Positions 19,342 to 28,751 of a DNA stretch of 35,739 bases are shown in pieces. The position numbers were made by a program, and so were the translations under genes. The stretch spans positions 1 to 35,739 of the forward strand of contig NZ_CCXI01000063.1 in the NCBI RefSeq assembly GCF_000820705.1. The letters are read 5' to 3'. The notes below the pieces were generated by a model that was given only the letters and a program-made list of their open reading frames with translations, was not told the DNA's origin and searched no databases. Source of the stretch: Clostridium polynesiense. GTDB lineage: Bacteria; Bacillota; Clostridia; Clostridiales; Clostridiaceae. The stretch's first letter is position 1. Each line of letters starts with the position of its first letter.

Positions 19342-19369
19342 AAGGGCATTTATGCCTTTTTATTTTTTT
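19342..19369 (+). terminator. Intrinsic terminator after pnp
   Basis: Arms 19342-19349 and 19352-19359 (one G-T pair) around a very short loop, then a T-rich tract to 19369. The ribosome binding site of the next gene begins only a few bases later, so read-through must supply some of its mRNA unless a promoter lies within. Confidence 0.7.
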
Positions 19370-19381
19370 AATGGAGGTATT

Positions 19382-20641
19382 ATGCAAAACACATTTAAGC
19401 TTTCAAATGGACTAAGAGTAGTAACTGAAATAATTCCAACCGCTAAATCCATCAGTGTAGGAGTCTGGATTGAAACCGGCTCGAGAAATGAGAATAAGTT
19501 AAATAACGGTATTTCACATTTTATTGAACACATGATGTTTAAAGGTACCGAAAAAAGAACTGCTTTAGAATTAGCGGAAAATATCGAAAACGTTGGCGGT
19601 CAAATGAATGCTTTTACCGGAAGAGAATCAACCTGCTATTACATTAAAGCTTTAGATGAGCATCTGGAATTAACTCTGGACATATTATCTGATATGCTTT
19701 TTAACAGTGTATTTTCTCAAGAGGAAATAGAAAAAGAAAAAGGCGTAGTTTTGGAAGAAATAAATATGACTGAAGATTCCCCTGAAGATGTTCTTTCAGA
19801 TTTACATAGCACTGCAATATGGGGAGAGGATTCTATATCCCTGCCTATTTTAGGCACCGTAGAAACCGTTAAGAGTTTCACTAGGGCTGATTTAATAGAG
19901 TATATATCTTCATACTATATTCCTGAAAATTCTGTGATATCTATATGTGGAAATTTTCAAGAAGATGAGTTAAAATTTCTTCTTGAGAAATATTTCAGCT
20001 CATGGAAATGTTCTGAGTATAAAAAATTAACTAATTATAGTTCTCCATTGATACAAAACAATATATTATACAAGGATAAGCCTATAGAACAGGTTCACTT
20101 CAGCTTAGGCTTAGGAGGTTATGCCTTAGGAGATGATATGGTATATACCTTGAATCTTATAAGCAACATATTGGGAGGTGGAGCTTCTTCTATCTTATTT
20201 CAAAAGATACGGGAAGAATTAGGATTGTGCTATTCTATATACTCATATATGTCCTCCTATAATAATACTGGAACGTTAAACATATACGCAGGGTTATCTC
20301 CTAAATTTACAGAACAGGCTTTATCAGTTATTAAAGATGAGTTAGCAGAATTTGCAGAGAGAGGAATTGACGAAAACCTACTAAATACTACTAAAAATAA
20401 AATTAAGGCTGGATATATACTTGGTTTGGAGAGTACCAGCAGTAGGATGTTCGCAAACGGAAAGACTCTTCTATTTCTAAATAAGGTAAACTCTCAGGAA
20501 GATATAATGAATAAAATTGATTCTATAGACGAAAAAAAAGTGAAAATCGTATTAAATGATATAATTAAAAAAGGAATTATCAATGCTGCCTTTGTTGGAA
20601 ATAGCATTGAATTAGAGTCAGTTTCAAGTATATTGCTATAG
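19382..20641 (+). CDS. M16 family zinc peptidase (processing peptidase-like)
   Basis: Inverzincin metalloprotease, the counterpart of B. subtilis MlpA (YmxG). The zinc motif HFIEH at 46-50 gives H46 and H50 with catalytic E49, and E126 lies exactly 76 residues after H50, as the family requires. The second half has the non-catalytic M16 domain with LGGGASSILFQKIREELGLCYSIYSY. 419 aa is the normal length. ATG 19382 is preceded by TGGAGG; an in-frame start at 19352 lies within the terminator. Physiological substrates in this genus are not established. Confidence 0.9.
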   Translation: MQNTFKLSNGLRVVTEIIPTAKSISVGVWIETGSRNENKLNNGISHFIEHMMFKGTEKRTALELAENIENVGGQMNAFTGRESTCYYIKALDEHLELTLDILSDMLFNSVFSQEEIEKEKGVVLEEINMTEDSPEDVLSDLHSTAIWGEDSISLPILGTVETVKSFTRADLIEYISSYYIPENSVISICGNFQEDELKFLLEKYFSSWKCSEYKKLTNYSSPLIQNNILYKDKPIEQVHFSLGLGGYALGDDMVYTLNLISNILGGGASSILFQKIREELGLCYSIYSYMSSYNNTGTLNIYAGLSPKFTEQALSVIKDELAEFAERGIDENLLNTTKNKIKAGYILGLESTSSRMFANGKTLLFLNKVNSQEDIMNKIDSIDEKKVKIVLNDIIKKGIINAAFVGNSIELESVSSILL

Positions 20642-20680
20642 AGTCATAATATTATTTGCATTTTATTGCTTGAAATTAAG

Positions 20681-20709
20681 TAATATGCCTTCTTTAATCA
20701 GCATATTAT
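20681..20709 (+). promoter_or_regulatory. Possible sigma-E-type promoter of the ymxH-family gene
   Basis: TAATATG (20681-20687), a 14-base spacer, then CATATTAT (20702-20709). This matches the B. subtilis sigma-E consensus (KMATATT, N14-15, CATACAHT) at about 12 of 15 positions. It lies 32 bases before the gene start. AT-richness makes chance matches common. Confidence 0.35.
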
Positions 20710-20740
20710 ACTAATAATGTTTAATTAAAGGAGGCTCTCT

Positions 20741-21016
20741 ATGAACGATAATTCTAAGCTTTACAGTGAAATAGAAAAGTTTGAGATTATTAACATAAAC
20801 GATGGTGAAAAGTACAACTATTTATCAAATAATGATATAGTTATAGATGAAGATGGCTATTTTAGGCTTTTAATTGTTAACATAAACAATAGTAAAATTT
20901 CCTTTTTTAATAATAATGAATATATTGAAATTCCATGGGACTATGTAAAAAAAATTGGAGCTAAAACTATAATACTTGATGCAGAGGAAGAAAATATAAA
21001 AAAATCTAAAATGTAA
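20741..21016 (+). CDS. YlmC/YmxH family PRC-barrel protein
   Basis: A 91-aa protein matching the YlmC/YmxH sporulation-protein family: an N-terminal SEIEKFEIININDGEKY stretch, a central strand-rich barrel, and the C-terminal hallmark EIPWDYVKKIGAKTIILD. Function is unknown beyond sporulation association. The location between an M16 peptidase and aspartokinase is the same as ymxH in B. subtilis. AAAGGAGG precedes the ATG. Confidence 0.85.
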   Translation: MNDNSKLYSEIEKFEIININDGEKYNYLSNNDIVIDEDGYFRLLIVNINNSKISFFNNNEYIEIPWDYVKKIGAKTIILDAEEENIKKSKM

Positions 21017-21037
21017 TTTACTTAAGAGGTGTTATTT

Positions 21038-22228
21038 ATGGAAATCATTATTCAGAAATTTGGCGGTACTTCTGTTGCCTGCAATGAAAAAAGAAAATTA
21101 GTTATTGATAAAATAAAAAAAGCTATAGAAAATAATTACTCACCAGTGGTGGTGGTGTCTGCAATGGGCAGAAAGGGAGATCCCTATGCTACAGATACTC
21201 TATTATCTTTAGTTCACAGCAATTTTAAAAAGAAGAATGCCAAGGCTGTAGATTTTTTAATAAGCTGTGGTGAGATGATAAGTTCTGCAGTGTTGTGCAG
21301 CGAACTAGAAATGCAGGGAATCAAAGCAGCGCCCTTAACAGGAGGTCAGGCAGGAATAATAACAGATAATAGTTTTAACAGTGCTTCAGTAAAAAAAGTA
21401 AATGAGGAAAATTTATTAAAGTTACTATCCCAGGGAATAGTTCCTGTAGTTACTGGATTTCAAGGTGTTACTGAAGAAGGGGATATAACAACATTAGGAA
21501 GAGGAGGAAGCGATACTACAGCTTCAATTTTAGGCGTAGCCTTAAAAGCCAAAGAAATTGAAATATACACCGACGTAGATGGAATTATGACTGCGGATCC
21601 TAGAATAGTAAATGATGCCTTTGTAATATCCAATATGAGTTATAATGAAGTATTCCAGTTTGCAGATCAAGGTGCTAAAGTTATACATCCAAGGGCAGTA
21701 GAAGCTGCTATGAGAGGAAATATTCCTTTAATAATCAAAAATGTTTTAAATGAAAGCAAGGGTACGATAATAGATAATTCCCTTGAAGAAAGCAATAAAA
21801 TAATCACAGGAATAACACATACAAGCGGTCGTTTACAGGTTATTGTAAAAGCAATGAACAACAAAAATAATATAAATTATAAGCACCTTCTTAATATATT
21901 AGCTGATAAACATATTAGTATTGATTTAATAAATGTTTTCCCTGAGGAAAAGATTTTTACCATAAATGAAGAGGATAAATTTAATCTTATTGATACATTT
22001 AAAAACCTAGATATTATATTTAATTTTGAAGATAAATGCAGTAAGCTCGCTATCATAGGGTCAGGTATGAAAGGCGTTCCAGGAGTAATGGCTTCCATAC
22101 TGGAGTCACTGAATAACGAAAATATTGAAGTGCTTCAGACTGCAGACTCGTATATGACCATATGGTGTTTAGTAAAAACAGAAAATGTAGAAAGAGCAAT
22201 TAATATACTTCACAAAAAGTTTATGTGA
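21038..22228 (+). CDS. dapG: Aspartokinase (DapG-like)
   Basis: Phosphorylates aspartate, the first step to lysine, diaminopimelate, methionine and threonine (396 aa). The kinase domain starts with KFGGTS at 7-12 and has GRGGSDTTA and TDVDGIMTADPR. Tandem ACT domains follow for amino acid feedback. ATG 21038 is used, with AAGAGGTG upstream; GTG 21029 lies in that site. The order ymxH-dapG-tepA-spoIIIE is that of B. subtilis apart from the lost dipicolinate synthase and asd/dapA genes. The dapG assignment rests on this order. Confidence 0.92.
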   Translation: MEIIIQKFGGTSVACNEKRKLVIDKIKKAIENNYSPVVVVSAMGRKGDPYATDTLLSLVHSNFKKKNAKAVDFLISCGEMISSAVLCSELEMQGIKAAPLTGGQAGIITDNSFNSASVKKVNEENLLKLLSQGIVPVVTGFQGVTEEGDITTLGRGGSDTTASILGVALKAKEIEIYTDVDGIMTADPRIVNDAFVISNMSYNEVFQFADQGAKVIHPRAVEAAMRGNIPLIIKNVLNESKGTIIDNSLEESNKIITGITHTSGRLQVIVKAMNNKNNINYKHLLNILADKHISIDLINVFPEEKIFTINEEDKFNLIDTFKNLDIIFNFEDKCSKLAIIGSGMKGVPGVMASILESLNNENIEVLQTADSYMTIWCLVKTENVERAINILHKKFM

Positions 22229-22286
22229 TTTTAAGTATAAATTAATTCCTCAAGTACAAACTAATCTTTGTATAGGAGGAATGTTT

Positions 22287-22967
22287 ATGAACAATCAAAC
22301 AGAGCAGGATTTAAATTCAAAAATTCAATCTTTAAAAGAGTTTGGAAAAGATATTGTTTCCGGGAAAGAGGATAAAATTCAAATACTTCCCATAATAGGT
22401 CAGATTGAAGGCCATATGAATTTACCACCTCAAACAAAATCAACTAAATATGAACATGTTATACCTCAATTAATTTCTATGGAACAAAACAACAATGTTA
22501 AAGGAATATTAATAATACTTAATACCATCGGAGGAGATATTGAAGCAGGCCTTGCAATTGCAGAAATGATTAACAGTCTGAGTACTCCTACAGTTTCGCT
22601 AGTAATAGGAGGTGGACACTCCATAGGAGTTCCTTTAGCTACATCGTCCAACTATTCCTTCATATCACCATCAGCAACTATGATACTACATCCTATAAGA
22701 ATGACAGGATTAGTTATAGGAGTACCTCAAACCTTTGAGTATTTTAATAAAATGCAGGAGAGAATAAATGATTTTATCGTAAGAACTTCTAAAATAGATA
22801 AGTCTTCTCTTAAAAAGCTGTTAGTACAGACAGATGAGCTTCTTAATGATATGGGAACAATATTGATTGGAGAACAGGCTGTAAAATACGGATTAATCGA
22901 TGAAGTAGGAGGAGTGAAAGAATCTCTAAGGAAATTAGAAGAATTAATCGATAATAAAAATCCTTAA
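22287..22967 (+). CDS. tepA: ClpP-like serine protease, TepA family
   Basis: Peptidase S14-related cytoplasmic protein (226 aa), equivalent to B. subtilis TepA/YmfB. The nucleophile is Ser112 in GGGHSIGVPLA and the base is His135 in MILHPIR, matching the ClpP pattern. NTIGGDIEAGLAIAE resembles the ClpP oxyanion region. I chose ATG 22287 because AGGAGG ends at 22279; an upstream in-frame ATG at 22281 is too near. It lies directly before ftsK, as in B. subtilis. Originally named for a role in secretion; the true role is uncertain. Confidence 0.88.
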   Translation: MNNQTEQDLNSKIQSLKEFGKDIVSGKEDKIQILPIIGQIEGHMNLPPQTKSTKYEHVIPQLISMEQNNNVKGILIILNTIGGDIEAGLAIAEMINSLSTPTVSLVIGGGHSIGVPLATSSNYSFISPSATMILHPIRMTGLVIGVPQTFEYFNKMQERINDFIVRTSKIDKSSLKKLLVQTDELLNDMGTILIGEQAVKYGLIDEVGGVKESLRKLEELIDNKNP

Positions 22968-22997
22968 CCATAGGGATACCTATGGTTTATTTTGTTT
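22966..22997 (+). terminator. Intrinsic terminator after tepA
   Basis: 9-bp arms 22966-22974 and 22979-22987 with loop GATA, then TATTTTGTTTT. It isolates ftsK behind its own promoter. Confidence 0.8.
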
Positions 22998-23002
22998 TAC
23001 AT

Positions 23003-23031
23003 AAAGGATATTTGTTAAGTATGTAGAATTA
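23003..23031 (+). promoter_or_regulatory. Candidate sigma-H promoter of ftsK/spoIIIE
   Basis: AAAGGATAT (23003-23011) and GTAGAATTA (23023-23031), 11-base spacer. Both halves fit the B. subtilis sigma-H consensus (RnAGGAWWW, N11-12, RnnGAATWW) with no mismatch. It lies 18 bases upstream of the start codon and just after the tepA terminator. Confidence 0.65.
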
Positions 23032-23049
23032 TTAAATCGGGGTGGTCTA

Positions 23050-25365
23050 ATGTCAAGAAAAAAAAAGAAAAGAACTACAGCTAACAAAACTAAATTAAAT
23101 CATGAAATTAAAGGAATAATACTTATAACCATAGGATTACTTCTGATTTTTGCTCTATACTATTCAAATGCAGGAATTATAGGAACAATATCAAAGAAAA
23201 CTGTATTTTCCCTTATAGGCATTACAGGATATTTACTTCCAATAATATTCATTATTTATGGAATAAATATAATTGCTCACCGGGGAGATGCATTGCCTAA
23301 AAAGAAATTATACGGTATATCCATCCTGCTGATAAATTCTCTGCTTTTTATACAGATGATAACTTTAGAGCAGTATTATGTATCAAACTCAATATCTGAT
23401 TCTTTTAAAAACATTATTCAATCTGCGGATTTATTCCACGGTGGTATTATAGGTTTACTATTAACTATACCTTTCTATAAATTATTCGGAGTAGTAGGCT
23501 CCTTTATTATATTTTCAGCCATATATGTCATAGCAGCAATAATTCTCTTCGACATCTCTTTATACAGCTTAGGAGAAAATGTAAAACAAAAGACTAAAGA
23601 AGTGAAGAAAATCCGCACTGCTAATAACGGCACTGCTAAATCTGTAGAGCCTGAATCTCCAAAGGAGATTAACTCTTTTCCATCTGATGAAAAGTCTGAT
23701 TATATTAAGGGAATTAATAATAAAATTAAAATATTAGATTTTATGAAAAGCACAACCTTAGAAGATAATGAACCTTCTGAAATTGTAATTAACGAAATAC
23801 CTGAAACAAAAAATGAAATTGAAAAACCTTCATCTCCTGCTCCTGCTGAAAGAAATAAGTCCATAGATAATACCATTACGGAAGAGGTAAACAAAGAAAT
23901 CTCTGAAAAAATAACTAGTATGCCTGAGGAAGTAAAATATGAATTTCCACCAGTGGATTTATTAAAAATAAACGGAAGCACTAAAATGAATAAAGAAGAT
24001 AAAAAAGAGCTTCTTAATAACGCTAATAAATTAGAAGAAACCTTAGGCAGCTTCGGAGTGGATGCTAAAATCATTCAGGTAACAAAGGGACCTTCTGTTA
24101 CAAGGTTTGAACTTCAGCCAAGTCCAGGAGTAAAAGTAAGCAAGATAGTAAATCTTTCTGATGACATCGCTTTAAGCCTTGCTGCACGAGGAGTAAGAAT
24201 AGAAGCTCCTATTCCTGGTAAATCTGCAGTAGGAATAGAAGTTCCAAATAGGAGTTTAACTGCTGTTTTCCTCAGAGAAGTTTTAGAATCTAAAGAATAT
24301 ACATCATCTTCAAAAAATCTTGCCTTTGCTTTAGGAAAGGGAATAGACGGAAATTGCATGGTGACAGATTTAAGCAAAATGCCGCATTTGCTTATTGCAG
24401 GTGCCACTGGGTCTGGAAAAAGCGTATGCATAAACACTTTAATAATGAGTTTATTATATAAATATTCACCACAGGAAGTAAAACTCCTTATGATAGATCC
24501 TAAGGTGGTTGAGCTAAGTATTTATAACGGCATACCTCACTTATTGATCCCCGTTGTTACTGATCCCAAAAAAGCAGCCGGAGCATTAAATTGGGCAGTA
24601 AATGAAATGACAAGAAGATATAAACTTTTCGCAGAAAATGGTGTCAGAAATATCGAAGGCTATAATGAGCTGTTTGATAAAAATAAAATAACAGAAAAAC
24701 TCCCATGGATTGTTATGATTGTAGATGAACTTGCAGATTTAATGATGGCATGCCCTCACGAGGTGGAAGAGTATATAGCAAGGTTAGCTCAGATGGCAAG
24801 AGCTGCCGGAATGCACTTAGTAATAGCTACTCAAAGGCCTTCTGTAGATGTAATAACCGGTGTTATTAAAGCGAATATTCCATCCAGAATATCCTTTGCA
24901 GTTTCCAGCCAAATTGATTCCAGAACTATATTAGATTCTTCCGGAGCTGAAAAACTACTGGGGAGAGGAGATATGCTATTTTATCCTGTAGGTGAATCTA
25001 AACCTATAAGAATACAAGGCGCATTTATATCTGAAAGTGAAGTTGAAAAAGTAGTGAACTATATAAAAAGTCAGAGCGACGAACCTGAAGTAAATTATCA
25101 AACAGAAATACTTGAACATATTGATAATGAAGTATCTTCTACCAGCACTGATGAAGATAGAGATTCATTATTGGATGAAGCTATACGAATAGTGGTAGAA
25201 GCTGGACAAGCATCTACTTCACTGCTTCAGCGAAGATTAAGAATAGGGTATAATCGAGCAGCTAGAATCATGGAACAGTTAGAAGAAAACAGAATAATAT
25301 CACCAAGAGATGGCAGCAAACCCAGACAAGTGTTAATATCTAATGAAAACGCTGAAGAGTATTAA
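23050..25365 (+). CDS. ftsK: DNA translocase FtsK/SpoIIIE
   Basis: Septum-anchored, ATP-driven double-stranded DNA pump that clears chromosomes through division or sporulation septa (771 aa). Four hydrophobic segments lie in residues about 22-172. A charged, low-complexity linker reaches about 300. The alpha/beta motor has Walker A GATGSGKS (451-458) and Walker B with D559 ([12 protein letters not shown]). The C-terminal winged-helix gamma domain (about 700-765, with [22 protein letters not shown]) reads SRS/KOPS-type sequences. GGGGTGG precedes ATG 23050. The position after tepA matches spoIIIE of B. subtilis. Confidence 0.96.
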   Translation: MSRKKKKRTTANKTKLNHEIKGIILITIGLLLIFALYYSNAGIIGTISKKTVFSLIGITGYLLPIIFIIYGINIIAHRGDALPKKKLYGISILLINSLLFIQMITLEQYYVSNSISDSFKNIIQSADLFHGGIIGLLLTIPFYKLFGVVGSFIIFSAIYVIAAIILFDISLYSLGENVKQKTKEVKKIRTANNGTAKSVEPESPKEINSFPSDEKSDYIKGINNKIKILDFMKSTTLEDNEPSEIVINEIPETKNEIEKPSSPAPAERNKSIDNTITEEVNKEISEKITSMPEEVKYEFPPVDLLKINGSTKMNKEDKKELLNNANKLEETLGSFGVDAKIIQVTKGPSVTRFELQPSPGVKVSKIVNLSDDIALSLAARGVRIEAPIPGKSAVGIEVPNRSLTAVFLREVLESKEYTSSSKNLAFALGKGIDGNCMVTDLSKMPHLLIAGATGSGKSVCINTLIMSLLYKYSPQEVKLLMIDPKVVELSIYNGIPHLLIPVVTDPKKAAGALNWAVNEMTRRYKLFAENGVRNIEGYNELFDKNKITEKLPWIVMIVDELADLMMACPHEVEEYIARLAQMARAAGMHLVIATQRPSVDVITGVIKANIPSRISFAVSSQIDSRTILDSSGAEKLLGRGDMLFYPVGESKPIRIQGAFISESEVEKVVNYIKSQSDEPEVNYQTEILEHIDNEVSSTSTDEDRDSLLDEAIRIVVEAGQASTSLLQRRLRIGYNRAARIMEQLEENRIISPRDGSKPRQVLISNENAEEY

Positions 25366-25434
25366 AAAATACTTGTTTAATGAATAAAAGAGATTTAAAA
25401 TAAATCTATGACTAGCTACTTAGGAGGAAACAAA

Positions 25435-26773
25435 TTGTCAAAATATAAAGTTGGAATTATAAGTTTGGGTTGTGACAAGAACAGAATTGATAGTGAGATT
25501 ATGCTTGGTTCTATTAATAAAAATTTCGAAATTACCAATAACGCTGAAGAATCAGATATAATTATTATCAATACTTGCGGCTTTATAGAAAAAGCAAAAC
25601 AAGAATCCATAGATACTATACTGGAAATGGCTGAGTATAAAAAGAAGGGTAAATGCAAGCTTCTTATGGCAACAGGCTGCTTAACACAAAGGTATGGTGA
25701 TGAATTAGCCGAATTAATACCAGAAATAGATGTAATGCTTGGAGTAAATGATTATATTAAAATAAACACATACATTCTAAATTTTATTAATGATAATGAA
25801 AAAATAATTAAGTGCAATTATAGTGATTCTAACATAAACGAAGGGGAAAGAATAATTACTACCAATAAAGTTACTGCCTATGTCAGAATTGCAGAGGGAT
25901 GCGACAATTTCTGCACATACTGTATCATCCCAAAAATAAGAGGTAAATATAGAAGCCGTTCCATGGAAAGCATATTAAAAGAGGTAAGCTCGCTGGCAAA
26001 GCAGGGAGTAAAAGAAATAATTTTAATTGCTCAGGATACTACTCGTTATGGAATAGATCTTTATGGAAAGAAACAGCTTCATAAACTTATTAAAGAGATA
26101 TCATCAATAACTGAAATACAGTGGATAAGAGTTTTATACTGCTATCCTGAAGAATTATATGATGACTTAATAGAAGAGATGTCTTCAAACAGTAAGGTAT
26201 GCAGTTATTTAGATTTGCTTATACAGCACATCAGTAATAGCATATTAAAGGCAATGGGAAGAAAAACCACCAAAGAATCCATAATAAAAACCATTAGAAG
26301 AGCTTAGATATAAGATTCCTGATATTACCTTAAGAACTTCTATAATAGTGGGTTTTCCAGGAGAAAAAGATGAAGACTTTCAAGAACTTATAGAGTTTGC
26401 TAAAATAATAAGATTTGATAATTTAGGGGTCTTTAAATATCCTAAAGAAGAAGGCAGTGCTGCTGCATTAATGAAAGATCAAATACCTGAAGAAGTGAAA
26501 GCTATAAGAGAAAAGGAATTAATGAAGCTTCAAAAAGAAATCTCTGCGGATATTAATAGCGAAAAGGTTAATAAGATTTATGATGTATTAATTGAATACG
26601 AAAATGAAGATTTCTATATTGGAAGAACCCAGGGAATGACTCCTGATATCGATGGAGTTGTATTAATAGATAAGGATAAAACTCTCAGCATAGGTGAGAT
26701 TGTAAAAATTAAAACTATTGAAGCATTAGAATACGATTTAATAGGAGTTGTATGTGATGAATCTAGCAAATAA
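25435..26773 (+). CDS. rimO: Ribosomal protein S12 methylthiotransferase RimO (frameshifted)
   Basis: Radical SAM enzyme that methylthiolates Asp88 of S12. The N-terminal UPF0004 domain has [12 protein letters not shown] (C13) and NTCGF; the radical SAM CxxxCxxC is C156, C160, C163 (GCDNFCTYC). The frame stops at 26307 after IRRA; dropping one base in AGAAGAGCTTAG gives [16 protein letters not shown] and runs through VGFPGE and a TRAM domain to 26773 (about 446 codons, normal). The start is TTG 25435 with AGGAGG at 25422-25427. LDLLIQHIS has Leu where homologues mostly have Pro. The 3' end overlaps pgsA by 17 bases. Confidence 0.9.
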
Positions 26774-27347
26774 ACTTACAATAATAAGAATTTTTCTAGT
26801 TCCTGTTTTTCTTATTTTTATAGCAGTAAAAGGTATACCATATGGAAATGTTATAGCTACATTTATATTTATACTAGCTTCACTAACAGATAAACTTGAC
26901 GGATACATAGCAAGAAGCAGAAATCAGATTACAAGGTTTGGTAAGTTCATGGATCCTCTGGCAGATAAATTATTAGTAACTTCCGCTTTAATATCCCTGG
27001 TAGAACTTCAGGTAGTACCAGGATGGGCTGCAGTAATTATAATCGCCAGGGAATTTGCAGTATCAGGTTTGAGGACTATTGCTGCAGCTGATGGAGTAGT
27101 AATAGCAGCCAGCTGGTGGGGGAAGATTAAAACAGTTATTCAAATTGTAGCTATAATCCTGCTTCTTATTAACGTTAATATAACAACTAATAATTTTTTA
27201 TCTAGTTTAATTCCAAATAAAAAATTCATGGAAACATTTTTCTATTATGTACCAAACGCACTTTTATACCTTGCAGTAGCTATAACCATAATTTCCGGAA
27301 TAGATTATTTTATAAAGAATAAAGATGCTGTGAAAATTGATAAATAA
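26757..27347 (+). CDS. pgsA: CDP-diacylglycerol-glycerol-3-phosphate 3-phosphatidyltransferase
   Basis: Makes phosphatidylglycerol phosphate from CDP-diacylglycerol, the product of CdsA encoded at 4037. A 196-aa membrane protein with the CDP-alcohol phosphotransferase motif DG-2-AR-8-G-3-D-3-D, read here as DGYIARSRN...GKFMDPLAD. ATG 26757 is preceded by AGGAG at 26743-26747; it starts inside the rimO 3' end. In B. subtilis cinA lies between pgsA and recA; here recA follows directly after a terminator. Confidence 0.95.
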   Translation: MNLANKLTIIRIFLVPVFLIFIAVKGIPYGNVIATFIFILASLTDKLDGYIARSRNQITRFGKFMDPLADKLLVTSALISLVELQVVPGWAAVIIIAREFAVSGLRTIAAADGVVIAASWWGKIKTVIQIVAIILLLINVNITTNNFLSSLIPNKKFMETFFYYVPNALLYLAVAITIISGIDYFIKNKDAVKIDK

Positions 27348-27390
27348 AGATTAAACTTAATTTCTTTGTCAATAATTTAAATAGTAAAGT

Positions 27391-27416
27391 AAAGAGTTCC
27401 TTGCATGGAACTTTTT
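27391..27416 (+). terminator. Intrinsic terminator after pgsA
   Basis: Arms 27391-27400 and 27407-27416 (one G-T pair) with loop TTGCAT; the downstream arm ends in five Ts. It is placed just upstream of the recA promoter. Confidence 0.75.
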
Positions 27417-27425
27417 CACTTATTG

Positions 27426-27454
27426 TTGACTTATAATAATCTATACTTTATAAT
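27426..27454 (+). promoter_or_regulatory. recA: Sigma-A promoter of recA
   Basis: TTGACT (27426-27431), 17-base spacer, TATAAT (27449-27454). The predicted start falls at about 27461, at the edge of the LexA box. Confidence 0.85.
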
Positions 27455-27460
27455 ATAATA

Positions 27461-27474
27461 AGAACAAACGTTCG
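27461..27474 (+). promoter_or_regulatory. LexA (SOS) operator of recA
   Basis: AGAACAAACGTTCG contains the palindrome GAAC-N4-GTTC, matching the Gram-positive SOS box (CGAACRNRYGTTYG) at nearly every position. It overlaps the predicted transcription start, so bound LexA would block initiation. Confidence 0.88.
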
Positions 27475-27493
27475 TGAGAGGATGGTGACCCTA

Positions 27494-28561
27494 ATGGGTA
27501 ATATTGATAACGAGAAATTAAAAGCAATTGAAGCTGCTATGGGACAGATAGAAAAACAATTTGGTAAAGGTTCAGTAATGAAGCTTGGTGAGCACAGTGT
27601 ACTTAATGTCGATGCTATACCAACAGGATCCTTAGATTTAGATATAGCCTTAGGTATAGGCGGTGTTCCAAGAGGAAGAGTAATCGAAATTTATGGACCT
27701 GAATCTTCCGGTAAGACTACCGTCGCACTGCACATAGCTGCAGAAGCTCAGAAGCTCAACGGTTCCGTGGCCTTCATTGATGCTGAACATGCTTTGGACC
27801 CTAGCTATGCAAAGGTACTTGGCGTAGATATAGATAATTTAATAGTATCTCAGCCAGACACTGGAGAGCAGGCCTTAGAAATAGCAGAAGCTTTAGTTAG
27901 ATCAGGAGCTATAGATGTGGTGGTTGTAGACTCTGTTGCTGCATTGGTTCCTAGAGCAGAAATAGAAGGAGAAATGGGAGATGCTCACGTAGGTCTTCAG
28001 GCTAGGCTGATGTCTCAAGCTTTAAGAAAGCTTGCTGGTACTATCAGTAAATCTAAATGTGTTGCAATCTTTATAAATCAGCTGAGAGAAAAAGTTGGAA
28101 TTATGTTTGGTAACCCAGAAACTACCCCTGGAGGAAGAGCTTTAAAATTCTATGCTTCAGTAAGATTAGATGTTAGAAGAATAGACAGTATAAAGCAGGG
28201 CGAAGAAATAATGGGTAACAGAACAAGGGTTAAAGTTATTAAAAATAAAGTTGCTCCACCTTTCAGACAGGCAGAGTTTGATATAATGTACAATGGTGGT
28301 ATATCAAAGGAAGGAAACATACTTGATGTAGGCGTAAAGGAAGAAATCGTTCAAAAAAGCGGTGCTTGGTTCTCATATAAGGACGCTAGATTAGGACAGG
28401 GTAGAGAAAATGCAAAGCAGTTCCTGAAAGATAATCCTGAGATAGCCTTGGAAATTGAAAATATAATCAGAAAGAAGCATGATCTTCCTATTATGTCTGA
28501 AGGGGTAAAACCAGAAGCAGACTTAGAAGAGAAGGCTGACAAGAAAAAATCTGAAAAATAA
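27494..28561 (+). CDS. recA: Recombinase RecA
   Basis: Forms filaments on single-stranded DNA for homologous recombination and stimulates LexA self-cleavage (355 aa). Walker A is GPESSGKT (68-75); the [13 protein letters not shown] segment is the Walker B region, and [10 protein letters not shown] and [15 protein letters not shown] are also conserved. The C-terminal tail is charged. ATG 27494 ([13 protein letters not shown]) is chosen over ATG 27482, which lies against the GAGAGG site. It has its own SOS-controlled promoter and a strong terminator, so it is monocistronic. Confidence 0.97.
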   Translation: MGNIDNEKLKAIEAAMGQIEKQFGKGSVMKLGEHSVLNVDAIPTGSLDLDIALGIGGVPRGRVIEIYGPESSGKTTVALHIAAEAQKLNGSVAFIDAEHALDPSYAKVLGVDIDNLIVSQPDTGEQALEIAEALVRSGAIDVVVVDSVAALVPRAEIEGEMGDAHVGLQARLMSQALRKLAGTISKSKCVAIFINQLREKVGIMFGNPETTPGGRALKFYASVRLDVRRIDSIKQGEEIMGNRTRVKVIKNKVAPPFRQAEFDIMYNGGISKEGNILDVGVKEEIVQKSGAWFSYKDARLGQGRENAKQFLKDNPEIALEIENIIRKKHDLPIMSEGVKPEADLEEKADKKKSEK

Positions 28562-28562
28562 G

Positions 28563-28586
28563 GCGCAAACTTTGTTTGCGCTTTTT
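28563..28586 (+). terminator. Intrinsic terminator after recA
   Basis: Perfect 8-bp GC-rich arms 28563-28570 and 28574-28581 with loop TTT and a five-T tail. Confidence 0.92.
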
Positions 28587-28611
28587 AATTTGGCCTCCTT
28601 TTACTCTTATA

Positions 28612-28640
28612 TTGACATTAATAAAAATTTAATATAAAAT
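28612..28640 (+). promoter_or_regulatory. Sigma-A promoter of rny
   Basis: TTGACA (28612-28617) is a perfect -35; TAAAAT (28635-28640) follows after 17 bases. The leader to rny is about 105 bases; a CTTGTG/CACAAG inverted repeat lies in it at about 28700-28730, with no known meaning. Confidence 0.7.
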
Positions 28641-28751
28641 GGATACAAATACTGGTTTATCATATTCAATAAGTTGCTGTGCAATGATACACCTTTTTGG
28701 CTTGTGGTATAACTTACTATGGTTACACAAGATACTAAGGAGGTGTTTTAA

